NCBI RefSeq assembly: GCF_004570325.1
Contig: NZ_SPQO01000017.1
Location: 1 to 64,000 of the forward strand
From: Mycobacterium sp. PS03-16
GTDB taxonomy: Bacteria > Actinomycetota > Actinomycetes > Mycobacteriales > Mycobacteriaceae
Direction: 5' to 3'
Length of the DNA stretch: 64,000 nucleotides
Both the position numbers and the translations under genes were made by a program. How positions within the stretch are numbered: the stretch's first letter is position 1; each line of letters opens with the position of its first letter. Below the pieces are notes generated by a model that did no database searches, was not told the DNA's origin, and saw nothing but the letters and a program-made list of their open reading frames with translations. Below are positions 1 to 11,575 of the stretch, piece by piece.

Positions 1-3
1 AAA

Positions 4-119
4 GTTACGGCGGTCCATAGCGGCAGGGAAACGCCCGGTCCCATCCCGAACCCGGAAGCTAAGCCTGCCAGCGCCGATGATACTACCCACACGGGTGGAA
101 AAGTAGGACACCGCCGAAC
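4..119 (+). rRNA. rrf: 5S ribosomal RNA
   Basis: This is the 5S rRNA, the last gene of an rRNA operon whose 23S gene lies left of the window. The terminal helix is visible: GGCGGT near position 9 pairs with ACCGCC near 109-115. The internal segments (CCCATCCCGAACCCGGAAG, GATGATACTACCC, GGTGGAAAAGTAGG) are typical of actinobacterial 5S RNA. The ends are estimated from the terminal helix and may be off by a few bases. Confidence 0.96.
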
Positions 120-127
120 ACACATTA

Positions 128-163
128 GAAATCGCCCCCCACGTATTCGTGGGGGGCGATTTC
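128..163 (+). terminator. rRNA operon terminator hairpin
   Basis: A perfect 16-bp stem (128-143 with 148-163) closes on a TATT loop nine bases after the 5S end. No U-tract follows, which is common for mycobacterial terminators. It separates the rRNA operon from the tlyA-region genes. Confidence 0.9.
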
Positions 164-256
164 CATTTCGCATCGGAATTCGAATACCTGACGCGAATTG
201 TCGGTCATTCCGGCCGGCACGTAAACTCGCGTCGAGAGCAACGGCGGAAGGCAGAC

Positions 257-1081
257 GTGGGCGAGGACAAGCAGGGCGGGCGCGACGAGCGTCGCCCGCG
301 GCGGACGTCGAACCCGGGCGGACCGCGGCGTTCCAGCGGCCAGCGCGGCGCCGGCCGGACTTCCGGCCCCGGTCGCGCCAGGCCGGCGCAGCCCCGGACC
401 GGCAACGACGACGCCAGGTCCGACGCCCCGCCGATCCCGCCCGAGATCGAGGCCAAGCAGCTGGCCCCGGAGATCCGCGGCGAATTGACCACGCTGGACC
501 GGTTCACCGCTGACGCGGTGGCCAGGCATCTCGTGGCCGCGGGGGAACTCCTCGAGGAGGATCCGCAGGCAGCGCTCGCCCATGCGCGGGCCGCGCGAGC
601 CCGCTCCGGACGCATCGCCGCGGTGCGAGAGGCGGTCGGGATCGCCGCCTACTACTGCGGGGACTGGGCGCAGGCACTGGCCGAACTGCGGGCCGCGCGG
701 CGGATGGGCAGCAAGTCGCCGCTGCTGGCGCTGATCGCCGACTGCGAACGCGGAGTCGGACGGCCCGAGCGCGCGATCGAACTCGCCCGCAGCCCCGAGG
801 CCGAGCAGCTGACCGGTGACGACGCCGACGAGTTGAAGATGGTGGTGGCCGGAGCCCGCGCCGATCTCGGCCAGCTCGAACAAGCGCTCGCCATCCTGGC
901 CTCGCCGCCGCTGGATCCCACGCGGCGCGGCCCGACGGCGGCCCGGCTGTTCTACGCCTACGCCGAGACCCTGCTCGCCCTCGACCGCAGGGACGACGCG
1001 CTGCAGTGGTTCCTGCGCGCCGCGGCCGCCGACCTCGAAGGCGTCACCGACGCCGAGGACCGTGTGACGGAACTCAGCTGA
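257..1081 (+). CDS. TPR-like repeat protein (Rv1691 type)
   Basis: A 274-residue protein with a basic, Gly/Pro/Arg-rich N-terminal tail (about residues 1-75) followed by helical repeats rich in Ala/Leu that read like tetratricopeptide repeats (for example ALAHARAARARSGRIAAVRE). The reading frame stays open from 149, but GTG at 257 is preferred because GGCGGAAGGCAG sits just upstream and because earlier codons overlap the rRNA terminator. By position it corresponds to Rv1691 beside tlyA. TPR proteins usually act as scaffolds, and no partner can be named. It probably starts the operon that runs to xerD. Confidence 0.85.
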   Translation: MGEDKQGGRDERRPRRTSNPGGPRRSSGQRGAGRTSGPGRARPAQPRTGNDDARSDAPPIPPEIEAKQLAPEIRGELTTLDRFTADAVARHLVAAGELLEEDPQAALAHARAARARSGRIAAVREAVGIAAYYCGDWAQALAELRAARRMGSKSPLLALIADCERGVGRPERAIELARSPEAEQLTGDDADELKMVVAGARADLGQLEQALAILASPPLDPTRRGPTAARLFYAYAETLLALDRRDDALQWFLRAAAADLEGVTDAEDRVTELS

Positions 1082-1082
1082 C

Positions 1083-2093
1083 GTGACGACCCTTGGCGCC
1101 CAACACGACTGCTTGCTGCTCGACCTCGATGGCACGGTCTTCCGCGGTCATGAACCGACCGTCGGGGCGGTCGACACCCTCGGGGCCATCGGCGCGCGGG
1201 TCCTCTACGTCACCAACAACGCGTCGCGCAGCCCGGCCGACGTCGCCGGACACCTCGAGCAACTCGGTTTCCGCGCCGGTCCCGCCGATGTGGTCACCAG
1301 CGCCCAGAGCGCGGCCGGCTTGTTGGCCGATCAACTCGACCCCGGCGCCCGGGTGCTCGTCGTCGGCACCGACGCGCTGGCCGACGAGGTGGGGCTGGTC
1401 GGCCTGCGGCCCGTCCGCCTCTTCTCCGACGACCCCGTCGCCGTGGTGCAGGGCCACAACCCCCAGACCGCGTGGCCCGACCTCGCGGAGGCGGCGCTCG
1501 CGCTACGGGCCGGCGCGCTGTGGGTCGCGGCCAACGTCGACCTGACGCTGCCCTCGGAGCGGGGACTGCTGCCGGGGAACGGATCGATGGTCGCGGCGCT
1601 GCGGGCGGCCACCGCCCGTGAGCCACAGGTGGCCGGTAAGCCGCAACCCACACTGATGTCGAATGCCCTGAGTCGCGGCGACTTCCGCACCCCGCTGGTC
1701 GTCGGCGACCGGCTCGACACCGACATCGCGGGGGCCACCGCCGCGGCGCTGCCGAGCCTGCTCGTCCTCACCGGCGTCAGCACCGCCGACGACACGCTGC
1801 GCGCGGTCCCCGAGGAACGGCCCGACTACATCGGGGCGGATCTACGGGCCCTCGACGCGCCCGCGGAACAGTTGCGCGTCGGGCCCCACGCGGCGTGGGA
1901 CGTCGAGGTGTGCGACGGGGAGGTCACCGTCTCGGCCACCGGCGCGGACGGCGACGAGCTGTCGGTGCTGCGCGCGACCGCCCACGCGGTCTGGCAGGCG
2001 GGAGTGGGCCGCGGTTTCGCAGTCCGCGCGGGTGACGACACCGCCGCCGCCGCACTGCGGCGCTGGTCGCTGCTCACCGCGCCGATCGACTAG
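1083..2093 (+). CDS. HAD phosphatase, glycerol-3-phosphate phosphatase type (Rv1692)
   Basis: A 336-residue HAD-superfamily hydrolase of the NagD type. The N-terminal DLDGTVF gives the nucleophile Asp14 and acid/base Asp16. VTNNASRSP is motif II, and a late VVGDRLDTDIAGA segment carries the Mg-binding acidic residues. A C2-type cap lies between. The M. tuberculosis counterpart in this position, Rv1692, is reported to dephosphorylate glycerol 3-phosphate during glycerophospholipid recycling, so this role is inferred from position and family. GTG starts one base after the upstream stop, so translation is likely coupled. Confidence 0.9.
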   Translation: MTTLGAQHDCLLLDLDGTVFRGHEPTVGAVDTLGAIGARVLYVTNNASRSPADVAGHLEQLGFRAGPADVVTSAQSAAGLLADQLDPGARVLVVGTDALADEVGLVGLRPVRLFSDDPVAVVQGHNPQTAWPDLAEAALALRAGALWVAANVDLTLPSERGLLPGNGSMVAALRAATAREPQVAGKPQPTLMSNALSRGDFRTPLVVGDRLDTDIAGATAAALPSLLVLTGVSTADDTLRAVPEERPDYIGADLRALDAPAEQLRVGPHAAWDVEVCDGEVTVSATGADGDELSVLRATAHAVWQAGVGRGFAVRAGDDTAAAALRRWSLLTAPID

Positions 2094-2104
2094 CGTGAAG
2101 CCCG

Positions 2105-2278
2105 ATGAGCATCCAGCCCGAGCAACTCCGTGACGAGGTAGCGGCGCTGCTCGCCGATCTTCCCGCCCCGGACAGCGGCGATGAGTTGGCGGCCGGCGAC
2201 ATCGACATGATCGCCGCGCGGTTGGAGGAAGCCCACGATCTGCTGGTGCGGGCACTGGCAGCGGTCGAGAAGGGCTGA
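2105..2278 (+). CDS. Small conserved protein (Rv1693 type)
   Basis: A 57-codon gene beginning MSIQPEQLRDEVAALL and ending LAAVEKG. It is acidic and almost entirely helical by composition, with no Cys, membrane segment or known motif. It sits 11 bases after the HAD gene and 5 bases before tlyA on the same strand, the slot of the 58-residue Rv1693 in M. tuberculosis. Conserved position supports it being real. Function unknown. Confidence 0.8.
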   Translation: MSIQPEQLRDEVAALLADLPAPDSGDELAAGDIDMIAARLEEAHDLLVRALAAVEKG

Positions 2279-2283
2279 CGGCG

Positions 2284-3093
2284 GTGACGCGGCGGGCACG
2301 CGTCGACGCCGAACTGGTACGGCGCGGACTCGCGCGCTCGAGGCAGCAGGCCGCCGAGCTCATCGGGGCGGGACGCGTGAGCGTGGACGGGATGCCCGCG
2401 GCCAAACCCGCGACCGCCGTGGCGGTCACCGCCCACATCGTGGTCCAGGCGGCCGACGAACGCACCTGGGTGTCGCGCGGGGCGCACAAACTCCTCGGGG
2501 CGCTGGACGCATTCGGGGTGGACGTCGACGGACGCCGCTGTCTGGACGCCGGCGCATCGACCGGCGGATTCACCGAGGTGCTGCTCGACCGTGGCGCGCG
2601 CGAGGTGGTGGCCGTCGACGTCGGCTACGGCCAGTTGGCCTGGTCGCTGCGCTCCGATGCGCGGGTGGTGGTGATCGAACGCACCAACGTGCGCGACCTC
2701 ACCGCGGAGGCGATCGGCGGTCCGGTCGAGTTGATCGTGGCCGACCTGTCCTTCATCTCGCTGGCCACCGTGCTGCCCGCGCTGATCGCATGCGCGTCAC
2801 CGGACGCGGATATCGTTCCCATGGTGAAGCCGCAGTTCGAGGTCGGCCGCGAGCGCGTCGGCGCGGGCGGGGTGGTGTCGGACCCGGCGCTGCGCGCCGA
2901 CGCGGTGCACAGCGTGGCCGGCCGGGCGGCCGGCATGGGCTGGCAGACGGTCGGGGTGACGGCCAGCCCGCTGCCGGGGCCATCGGGCAATGTGGAGTAC
3001 TTCTTGTGGCTGCGGGCCCGCACCGATGCCGGCCTCCGCGGTGACGACCTCGAGCACGCGGTGCACCGCGCCGTGACGGAAGGACCGCAATGA
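2284..3093 (+). CDS. tlyA: rRNA 2'-O-methyltransferase TlyA
   Basis: A 269-residue TlyA. It methylates the 2'-OH of C1409 in 16S and C1920 in 23S rRNA (E. coli numbering) using SAM, and its loss gives capreomycin resistance in mycobacteria. An S4-like RNA-binding domain covers about residues 5-65 and an FtsJ-like methyltransferase domain 65-250, with SAM motif [10 protein letters not shown] at 87-96. The catalytic tetrad reported for TlyA is intact at the same numbers: Lys69, Asp154, Lys182, Glu238. The start is GTG. The stop overlaps the nadK start by four bases (ATGA), so the two are coupled. Confidence 0.97.
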   Translation: MTRRARVDAELVRRGLARSRQQAAELIGAGRVSVDGMPAAKPATAVAVTAHIVVQAADERTWVSRGAHKLLGALDAFGVDVDGRRCLDAGASTGGFTEVLLDRGAREVVAVDVGYGQLAWSLRSDARVVVIERTNVRDLTAEAIGGPVELIVADLSFISLATVLPALIACASPDADIVPMVKPQFEVGRERVGAGGVVSDPALRADAVHSVAGRAAGMGWQTVGVTASPLPGPSGNVEYFLWLRARTDAGLRGDDLEHAVHRAVTEGPQ

Positions 3094-4013
3094 CGTCTGA
3101 GCGCACCATCCTGCTTGTGGTCCACACGGGCCGGGACGACGCCACCGATGTCGCCCGCAGGGTGCAGAAGATGTGCGGGGAGCGCAAGGTCGGGCTGCGC
3201 GTGCTGGCCGCCGAGGCCGTCGACCGTGGCCCGGTGCACCTGTCCCCGGACGACATGCGCGCGATCGGCGTCGACATCGAGGTGGTCGACGCCGACGAAC
3301 GCGCCGCCGAGGGCTGCGAGCTGGTGCTGGTGCTCGGCGGCGACGGCACGTTCCTGCGCGCCGCCGAACTGGCCCGCAACGTCGAGATCCCCGTGCTCGG
3401 CGTCAATCTCGGCCGCATCGGCTTCCTCGCCGAAGCCGAGGCCGAAGCCATCGACAGCGTGCTCGAACACGTCCTCAACCGCGACTACCGCGTCGAGGAG
3501 CGCATGACCCTCGACGTCGTGGTCCGCGCGGAGGGCCGCATCCTCACCCGCGGCTGGGCGCTGAACGAGGCCAGCCTGGAGAAGGGGCCGCGACTCGGGG
3601 TGCTCGGCGTGGTCGTCGAGGTCGACGGCCGACCCGTCTCGGCGTTCGGCTGCGACGGGGTGCTGGTGTCCACACCGACCGGGTCGACGGCCTACGCGTT
3701 CTCCGCGGGCGGGCCGGTGCTGTGGCCGGACCTCGAAGCGATCCTGGTGGTGCCGAACAACGCCCACGCCCTGTTCGCCCGGCCGATGGTCACCAGCCCG
3801 GACGCCGCGATCGCGATCGAGATCGAGGGGCGGGGTCACGATGCGCTGGTGTTCTGCGACGGGCGTCGCGAGATGGTGGTGCCCGCCGGCGGCCGGCTCG
3901 AGGTGACCCGCTGCGGAACGCCGCTGAAGTGGGTGCGGCTGGACAGCGCGCCGTTCACCGACCGGCTGGTGCGCAAGTTCCGGCTCCCGGTCACCGGATG
4001 GCGGGGGCAGTAA
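3090..4013 (+). CDS. nadK: NAD kinase
   Basis: A 307-residue ATP/polyphosphate NAD kinase (PpnK) that makes NADP from NAD in the cytoplasm. The hallmark GGDGTFLR lies at 83-90 with catalytic Asp85, followed by [10 protein letters not shown] and the second conserved motif [16 protein letters not shown]. The length matches the mycobacterial enzyme (307). It overlaps tlyA by four bases and is followed after six bases by recN, the same order as in M. tuberculosis. Confidence 0.97.
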   Translation: MTSERTILLVVHTGRDDATDVARRVQKMCGERKVGLRVLAAEAVDRGPVHLSPDDMRAIGVDIEVVDADERAAEGCELVLVLGGDGTFLRAAELARNVEIPVLGVNLGRIGFLAEAEAEAIDSVLEHVLNRDYRVEERMTLDVVVRAEGRILTRGWALNEASLEKGPRLGVLGVVVEVDGRPVSAFGCDGVLVSTPTGSTAYAFSAGGPVLWPDLEAILVVPNNAHALFARPMVTSPDAAIAIEIEGRGHDALVFCDGRREMVVPAGGRLEVTRCGTPLKWVRLDSAPFTDRLVRKFRLPVTGWRGQ

Positions 4014-4019
4014 CCGCTC

Positions 4020-5789
4020 GTGCTGTCGGAGATCCGCATTGCCTCGCTGGGTGCCATCAGCAGCGCCACCGCCGAGTTCGACCGCGGCCTGACCGTGCTC
4101 ACCGGCGAGACCGGCACCGGTAAGACCATGGTCGTCACCGGGCTGCACCTGCTCGGCGGCGCGCGCGCCGACGCCACCCGGGTGCGCTCGGGTGCCGAGC
4201 GTGCGGTCGTCGAAGGCCGATTTCTGACCACCGATCTCGGCGATGGCGTGGCCGGGCGCGTCGACGACCTCCTCGAGACCTCCGGCGCCGACCGCGACGA
4301 CGACGGCAGCATCATCGCCGCCCGCTCGGTCAGCCGGGACGGCCCGTCGCGGGCGTATCTGGGTGGACGCAGCGTGCCGGCGAAATCACTGAGCACCTTC
4401 ACCAACGAGCTGCTGACCCTGCACGGCCAGAACGACCAGTTGCGGCTGATGCGCCCGGACGAGCAGCGCGCCGCGCTCGACCGGTTCGCCGGGGTGGACA
4501 AGCCGATGGCCCGGTATCGCGCCGCTCGTGACCAGTGGCTCACGGCGCGCCGCGACCTGGCCGACCGCCGGCAACGCGAACGGGAGCTGGCCCAGGAGGC
4601 CGACCGGCTGAAGTTCGCGCTCACCGAGATCGAGGCCGTCGATCCGGTGCCGGGCGAGGACGACGCGCTGGTCGACGACATCCGCCGGCTGTCCGAACTC
4701 GACGCGCTGCGCGAGTCCGCGCAAAGCGCCCGGTCGGCGCTGAGCGGGGAGGACGAGGACCTGGCCGCCGAATCGGTGTCGGCGGCCGACGCCGTGGCGC
4801 ATGCGAAGTCGGCGCTCGAGAGCACCGACGACACGACCCTGCGCAGCCTGGCCGCCCAGCTCGCCGAGGCGCTGGCGGTGATCGGCGACGTCGCCGGGGA
4901 ACTGGGCGACTACCTGGGAGCGCTGCCCACCGACGCGAGCACGCTGGAGACCAAGCTGGCCCGTCAGGCCGAGCTGCGCACGCTGACCCGCAAGTACGCC
5001 GCGGACGTCGACGGTGTCCTGGACTGGGCCCGGCAGTCCCGGGAACGGCTCGAACAACTCGACGTCTCCGAAGAGGCGCTGGCCGGGCTGGAACGCCGGG
5101 TGGCCGAGCTGCAGGCCCACGTGGTGGCCGCGGCGGCCGAGCTGACCAAGGCCAGGGCCAAAGCGGCCAAGGGGCTGGCCAAGGCGGTGACCGCGGAGCT
5201 CTCCGGGCTGGCGATGGCCGGCGCCGAGTTCACGGTCGGCATCGCGCCGATGGCGGTCCGCGCCGACGACTCCGCGCCGCTCACCCTGGCCGACGGCACG
5301 GTCGTGCACGCCGGCCACGACGGTGTCGATGCCGTCGACTTCGGATTCGCCGCCCACCGCGGCACCGACGTGCTGCCGTTGTCGAAGAGCGCCTCGGGCG
5401 GTGAGCTGTCCCGGGTGATGCTGGCCATCGAGGTGGTGCTCGCCGCCTCGGCGGAGGGCACCACGATGGTGTTCGACGAGGTCGACGCCGGTGTGGGTGG
5501 ACGCGCCGCGGTGCAGATCGGCCGACGGCTGGCGCGGCTGGCGCGCACCCATCAGGTGATCGTGGTGACCCATCTGCCGCAGGTCGCCGCCTACGCCGAC
5601 GTTCACCTCGTGGTCGACAGCGGCGGGCAGACCCGGAGCAAGGCGAGCACCGTGCGCCGCCTCGACGACGACGAACGCGTAGCCGAACTGGCGCGGATGC
5701 TGGCCGGACTCGGGGAGTCCGACAGCGGACGTGCGCACGCGCGCGAACTCCTCGACGCCGCGGCGGCCGATCGGACGGCGCCCGGCTGA
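4020..5789 (+). CDS. recN: DNA repair ATPase RecN
   Basis: A 589-residue SMC-like RecN, active in double-strand-break repair. Walker A GETGTGKT is at 29-36. Long Ala/Glu/Arg-rich coiled coils flank a central region. An ABC signature SASGGELSR lies near 457-465 and Walker B MVFDEVDAGVGG near 481-492, followed by the D-loop/His-switch region VIVVTHLPQVAAYAD. The start GTG lies six bases after nadK. No SOS box was noticed immediately upstream, so it is probably co-transcribed with tlyA-nadK. Confidence 0.96.
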   Translation: MLSEIRIASLGAISSATAEFDRGLTVLTGETGTGKTMVVTGLHLLGGARADATRVRSGAERAVVEGRFLTTDLGDGVAGRVDDLLETSGADRDDDGSIIAARSVSRDGPSRAYLGGRSVPAKSLSTFTNELLTLHGQNDQLRLMRPDEQRAALDRFAGVDKPMARYRAARDQWLTARRDLADRRQRERELAQEADRLKFALTEIEAVDPVPGEDDALVDDIRRLSELDALRESAQSARSALSGEDEDLAAESVSAADAVAHAKSALESTDDTTLRSLAAQLAEALAVIGDVAGELGDYLGALPTDASTLETKLARQAELRTLTRKYAADVDGVLDWARQSRERLEQLDVSEEALAGLERRVAELQAHVVAAAAELTKARAKAAKGLAKAVTAELSGLAMAGAEFTVGIAPMAVRADDSAPLTLADGTVVHAGHDGVDAVDFGFAAHRGTDVLPLSKSASGGELSRVMLAIEVVLAASAEGTTMVFDEVDAGVGGRAAVQIGRRLARLARTHQVIVVTHLPQVAAYADVHLVVDSGGQTRSKASTVRRLDDDERVAELARMLAGLGESDSGRAHARELLDAAAADRTAPG

Positions 5790-5881
5790 CGCTGTTACTG
5801 ATGTGACAGAAGCGAACTTGTGAGGCCATTGTTACGGCGCGCCTCCACCTCTACTTGAGGGTTGGCCGACAATATGGCGGC

Positions 5882-7066
5882 ATGAAGATGTCAGCGCTGC
5901 TCACCCGTAATGCCAGTTCACGGCCGGGAATCACCGGCACTGCCCGCGTGGACCGCGACATCGACCGCCTGCTGCGCCGGATCGGGCCCGGTGACATCGT
6001 CGTCATCGACGCCCTCGACCTCGACCGCATCACCGCCGACGCGCTGGTCGAGGCGCGCGTCGCCGGTGTGGTCAACGCCTCGCCCTCGATCTCCGGGCGC
6101 TACCCGAATCTGGGGCCGGAGGTGCTGGTCGCCAACGGCATCGCGCTGATCGACGAGACCGGGCCCGAGGCGTTCAAGAAGATCAAGGACGGGCACCGGG
6201 TGCGGCTGCACAACGGCGGCGTCTACTCTGGGGACCGGCGCCTGATCGCGGGTACCGAGCGCACCGACCACGAGATCCACGAGCTGATGCACGAGGCCAA
6301 GAGCGGCTTGGTGGCACATCTCGAAGCGTTCGCGGGCAACACCATCGAGTTCATCCGCAGCGAGAGCCCGCTGCTCATCGACGGTATCGGCATCCCCGAC
6401 ATCGACGTCGATCTCAACCGCAGGCACGTGGTGATCGTCGCGGAGGAACCGAGCGCCGCCGACGACCTCAAGGCGCTCAAACCGTTCATCAAGGAGTACC
6501 AGCCGGTGCTGGTCGGGGTCGGCACCGGCGCGGACATCCTGCGCAAGGCGGGGTACCGTCCGGCACTGATCGTCGGCGACCCGGACCGCATCAGCGCCGA
6601 GGCGCTGCGCAGCGGTGCCCAGGTGGTGCTGCCCGCCGACGCCGACGGCCACGCCGCCGGACTCGAGCGGATCCAGGACCTCGGGGTCGGCGCCATGACG
6701 TTCCCCGCCGCCGGTTCGGCCGCCGACCTGGCGCTGCTGCTGTGCGATCACCATGGCGCGTCGCTGATCGTGACCGTCGGCCACACCGCCAGCATCGAGG
6801 AGTTCTTCGACCGCAGCCGTCAGCGCAGCAATCCGTCGACGTTCCTCACCCGGCTCAAGGTCGGCGAGAAACTGGTCGACGCCAAGGCCGTCGCGACGCT
6901 GTACCGCAGCCGGGTGTCCGGCGGCGCGATCGCCCTGCTGATCCTGGCGATGCTCATCGCGGTGATCGCCGCGCTGTGGGTGTCGCGGGCCGACGCCGCG
7001 GTGATCGAGTGGGTCCAGCAGTACTGGAACCAGTTCCTGCTGTGGGCGCAGGGCTTGGTCAGTTAG
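5882..7066 (+). CDS. steA: Cell-separation protein SteA (Rv1697 type)
   Basis: A 394-residue protein matching the SteA family, which with SteB influences septal cell-wall hydrolysis in corynebacteria. The N-terminal part has GDIVVIDALDLDRITADALV and NASPSISGRYPNLGPEVL. A thiamin pyrophosphokinase-like nucleotide-binding segment (VGTGADILRKAGYRPALIVGD) lies in the middle, and a single membrane helix near residues 345-365 precedes a short tail. ATG 5882 (GGCGG upstream) is preferred over the in-frame GTG nine codons earlier. It is followed after nine bases by the SteB/MctB gene, so the pair is an operon. Confidence 0.88.
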   Translation: MKMSALLTRNASSRPGITGTARVDRDIDRLLRRIGPGDIVVIDALDLDRITADALVEARVAGVVNASPSISGRYPNLGPEVLVANGIALIDETGPEAFKKIKDGHRVRLHNGGVYSGDRRLIAGTERTDHEIHELMHEAKSGLVAHLEAFAGNTIEFIRSESPLLIDGIGIPDIDVDLNRRHVVIVAEEPSAADDLKALKPFIKEYQPVLVGVGTGADILRKAGYRPALIVGDPDRISAEALRSGAQVVLPADADGHAAGLERIQDLGVGAMTFPAAGSAADLALLLCDHHGASLIVTVGHTASIEEFFDRSRQRSNPSTFLTRLKVGEKLVDAKAVATLYRSRVSGGAIALLILAMLIAVIAALWVSRADAAVIEWVQQYWNQFLLWAQGLVS

Positions 7067-7075
7067 GAACTGATC

Positions 7076-8017
7076 GTGATTTCGCTTCGCACACACGCGA
7101 TCTCGCTGGCGGCAGTGTTCCTGGCGCTGGCGATCGGCGTCGCACTGGGCTCCGGCCTGCTGTCGAACACGGTGCTGTCGGGCCTGCAGGACGACAAGAC
7201 CGAACTGCAGAACCAGATCGGCGTGCTCACCGAAGAGAGGAACGCGCTGAACGAGAAGCTCAGCGCGGCCCAGGACTTCAACGCGCAGATGGCCCCGCGC
7301 GTGGTCCGCGACGCACTGGGTGGCAAGTCGGTGGTGATCTTCCGCACCCCGGACGCCGAAGACGACGACGTCGACGGGCTGACCCGGATGGTCGGTCAGG
7401 CCGGCGGCACGGTCAGCGGCACGGTGGCGCTGACCCCGGAGTTCGTGGAGGCCAATTCCGCAGAGAAGCTGCTGTCGGTCGTCAACTCGCCGATCCTGCC
7501 CGCCGGCCAGCAGCTGGCCACCACCTCGGTCGACCAGGGCTCTCAGGCCGGGGACCTGCTCGGTATCGCGCTGCTGAACAACCGCGACCCCGCCGCCCCG
7601 AAGGTCGGCGGCGCCGACCGCGAGACCGTGCTGGCCGCGCTACGCGACACCGGGTTCCTGACCTACGGCCCCGAGCCGGTGGGTGCGGCCGACACCGCGC
7701 TGGTCGTCACCGGCGGTCCGCTCGGCGACGACGCGGGCGTGCGCGGCGCCACCGTCGCGCGGTTCGCGGCGGGTCTTGCCGAGCACGGGTCGGGCACCGT
7801 ACTGGTCGGCCGCGACGGATCGGCCTCAGGCACCGGCGCCGTCGCGGTGACCCGCTCCGACCCGGCGCTGTCCGGCGCCGTCAGCACCGTCGACGACGCC
7901 GACACCGAATCGGGCCGCATCACCACCGTGCTCGCGCTGGCCGATCTGCTGGGCGGCGCACGGCCGGGGCAGTACGGAACGGGGCAGGGCGCCGGGGCGG
8001 TGACCATCGCCCAGTAG
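7076..8017 (+). CDS. mctB: SteB/MctB copper-channel family protein (Rv1698 type)
   Basis: A 313-residue protein with an N-terminal membrane helix (AISLAAVFLALAIGVALGSG), a short coiled coil (about 45-70) and a large extracytoplasmic alpha/beta domain. It is the counterpart of Rv1698, described both as MctB (copper efflux/resistance) and as the SteB partner of SteA. Which role holds here cannot be read from sequence. The GTG start has AGGAACTGATC just upstream. Length equals that of the M. tuberculosis protein within one residue. Confidence 0.88.
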   Translation: MISLRTHAISLAAVFLALAIGVALGSGLLSNTVLSGLQDDKTELQNQIGVLTEERNALNEKLSAAQDFNAQMAPRVVRDALGGKSVVIFRTPDAEDDDVDGLTRMVGQAGGTVSGTVALTPEFVEANSAEKLLSVVNSPILPAGQQLATTSVDQGSQAGDLLGIALLNNRDPAAPKVGGADRETVLAALRDTGFLTYGPEPVGAADTALVVTGGPLGDDAGVRGATVARFAAGLAEHGSGTVLVGRDGSASGTGAVAVTRSDPALSGAVSTVDDADTESGRITTVLALADLLGGARPGQYGTGQGAGAVTIAQ

Positions 8018-8058
8018 CACCGACCGGCGCGCCAACGACGGCATGTCGGCGTCGGTGT

Positions 8059-10524
<2,466 letters not shown>

Positions 10525-10525
<1 letters not shown>

Positions 10526-11481
10526 TGACCACCTCGGCGGTTGGGCGTTCGGTCCTCGACGACCAGCTGCAGGGGTACCTCGACCATCTGACCATCGAAC
10601 GCGGCGTGGCCGCCAACACGCTGAGCTCCTACCGTCGCGATCTGCGCCGATACGCCGAGCACCTGACCGGACGCGGTATCGACGATCTGGCCCGGGTCAC
10701 CGAAACGGACGTCAGCGAGTTCCTCGTCGCGTTGCGCCGCGGGGATCCGGACACCGGGGCGCAGGCGCTGTCCGCGGTGTCGGCCGCGCGGGCCCTGATC
10801 GCGGTGCGGGGCCTGCACCGCTTCGCAACCGCCGAGGGGCTGACCGACATCGACGTCGCCCGCGCGGTCAAACCGCCCACGCCGGGCCGGCGGCTGCCCA
10901 AGAGCCTCTCGATCGACGAGGTGCTGGCACTTCTGGAAGGGGCAGGGGGCGACAGCGACGCGGACGGCCCGCTGACGCTGCGCAACCGCGCCCTGCTCGA
11001 GCTGCTGTACTCGACCGGCGCGCGCATCTCCGAGGCGGTCGGCCTGGACGTCGACGACATCGACACCGACGCCCGCTCGGTGCTGCTCCGCGGTAAGGGC
11101 GGCAAGCAGCGTCTGGTGCCGGTCGGCCGGCCCGCCGTCGCCGCGCTCGACGCCTATCTGGTGCGCGGCCGGCCGGACCTCGCCCGGCGCGGACGAGGGA
11201 CGCCGGCGATCTTCCTCAACGCCCGCGGTGGCCGGTTGTCACGGCAGAGCGCCTGGCAGGTGCTGCAGGACGCCGCCGAGCGCGCCGGAATCACCGCCGC
11301 GGTGTCGCCGCACACGCTGCGGCACTCGTTCGCCACCCACCTGCTCGACGGCGGCGCGGATGTGCGGGTCGTGCAGGAGCTGCTCGGCCATGCGTCGGTG
11401 ACGACCACCCAGATCTACACCATGGTGACCGTGCACGCGCTGCGCGAGGTCTGGGCGGGCGCGCACCCGCGCGCGCGGTAG
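10525..11481 (+). CDS. xerD: Site-specific tyrosine recombinase XerD
   Basis: A 318-residue tyrosine recombinase. With XerC it resolves chromosome dimers at dif. The N-terminal SAM-like core-binding domain (about 10-105) precedes the catalytic domain. Catalytic residues visible are Arg167 (STGARISE), His263 and Arg266 (HTLRHSF), the GHAS segment and nucleophile Tyr298 (TTTQIYT). The order Nudix-xerD matches Rv1700-Rv1701. It is the last conserved gene before a lineage-variable block. Confidence 0.95.
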
Positions 11482-11575
11482 CGCTGCACGAATTGCTTGA
11501 CGCAGCAACGAGATTCGCCGACGACCAGGTTTCGTAGTATGGACAATCGGGGGGCCCGGGGATAGTCTTCGGTCG

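Noticed and set aside
2625..4148. Long minus-strand frame (507 codons) opposite tlyA and nadK
   Set aside because: It is a GC-rich mirror of two clear housekeeping genes, has no motif and is full of His/Arg/Gly as expected for a shadow frame.
11497..11540. TTGACG and TAGTAT as a promoter pair for the O-methyltransferase gene
   Set aside because: The spacer is 32 bases, far from 16-19. Only the -10-like box is mentioned.
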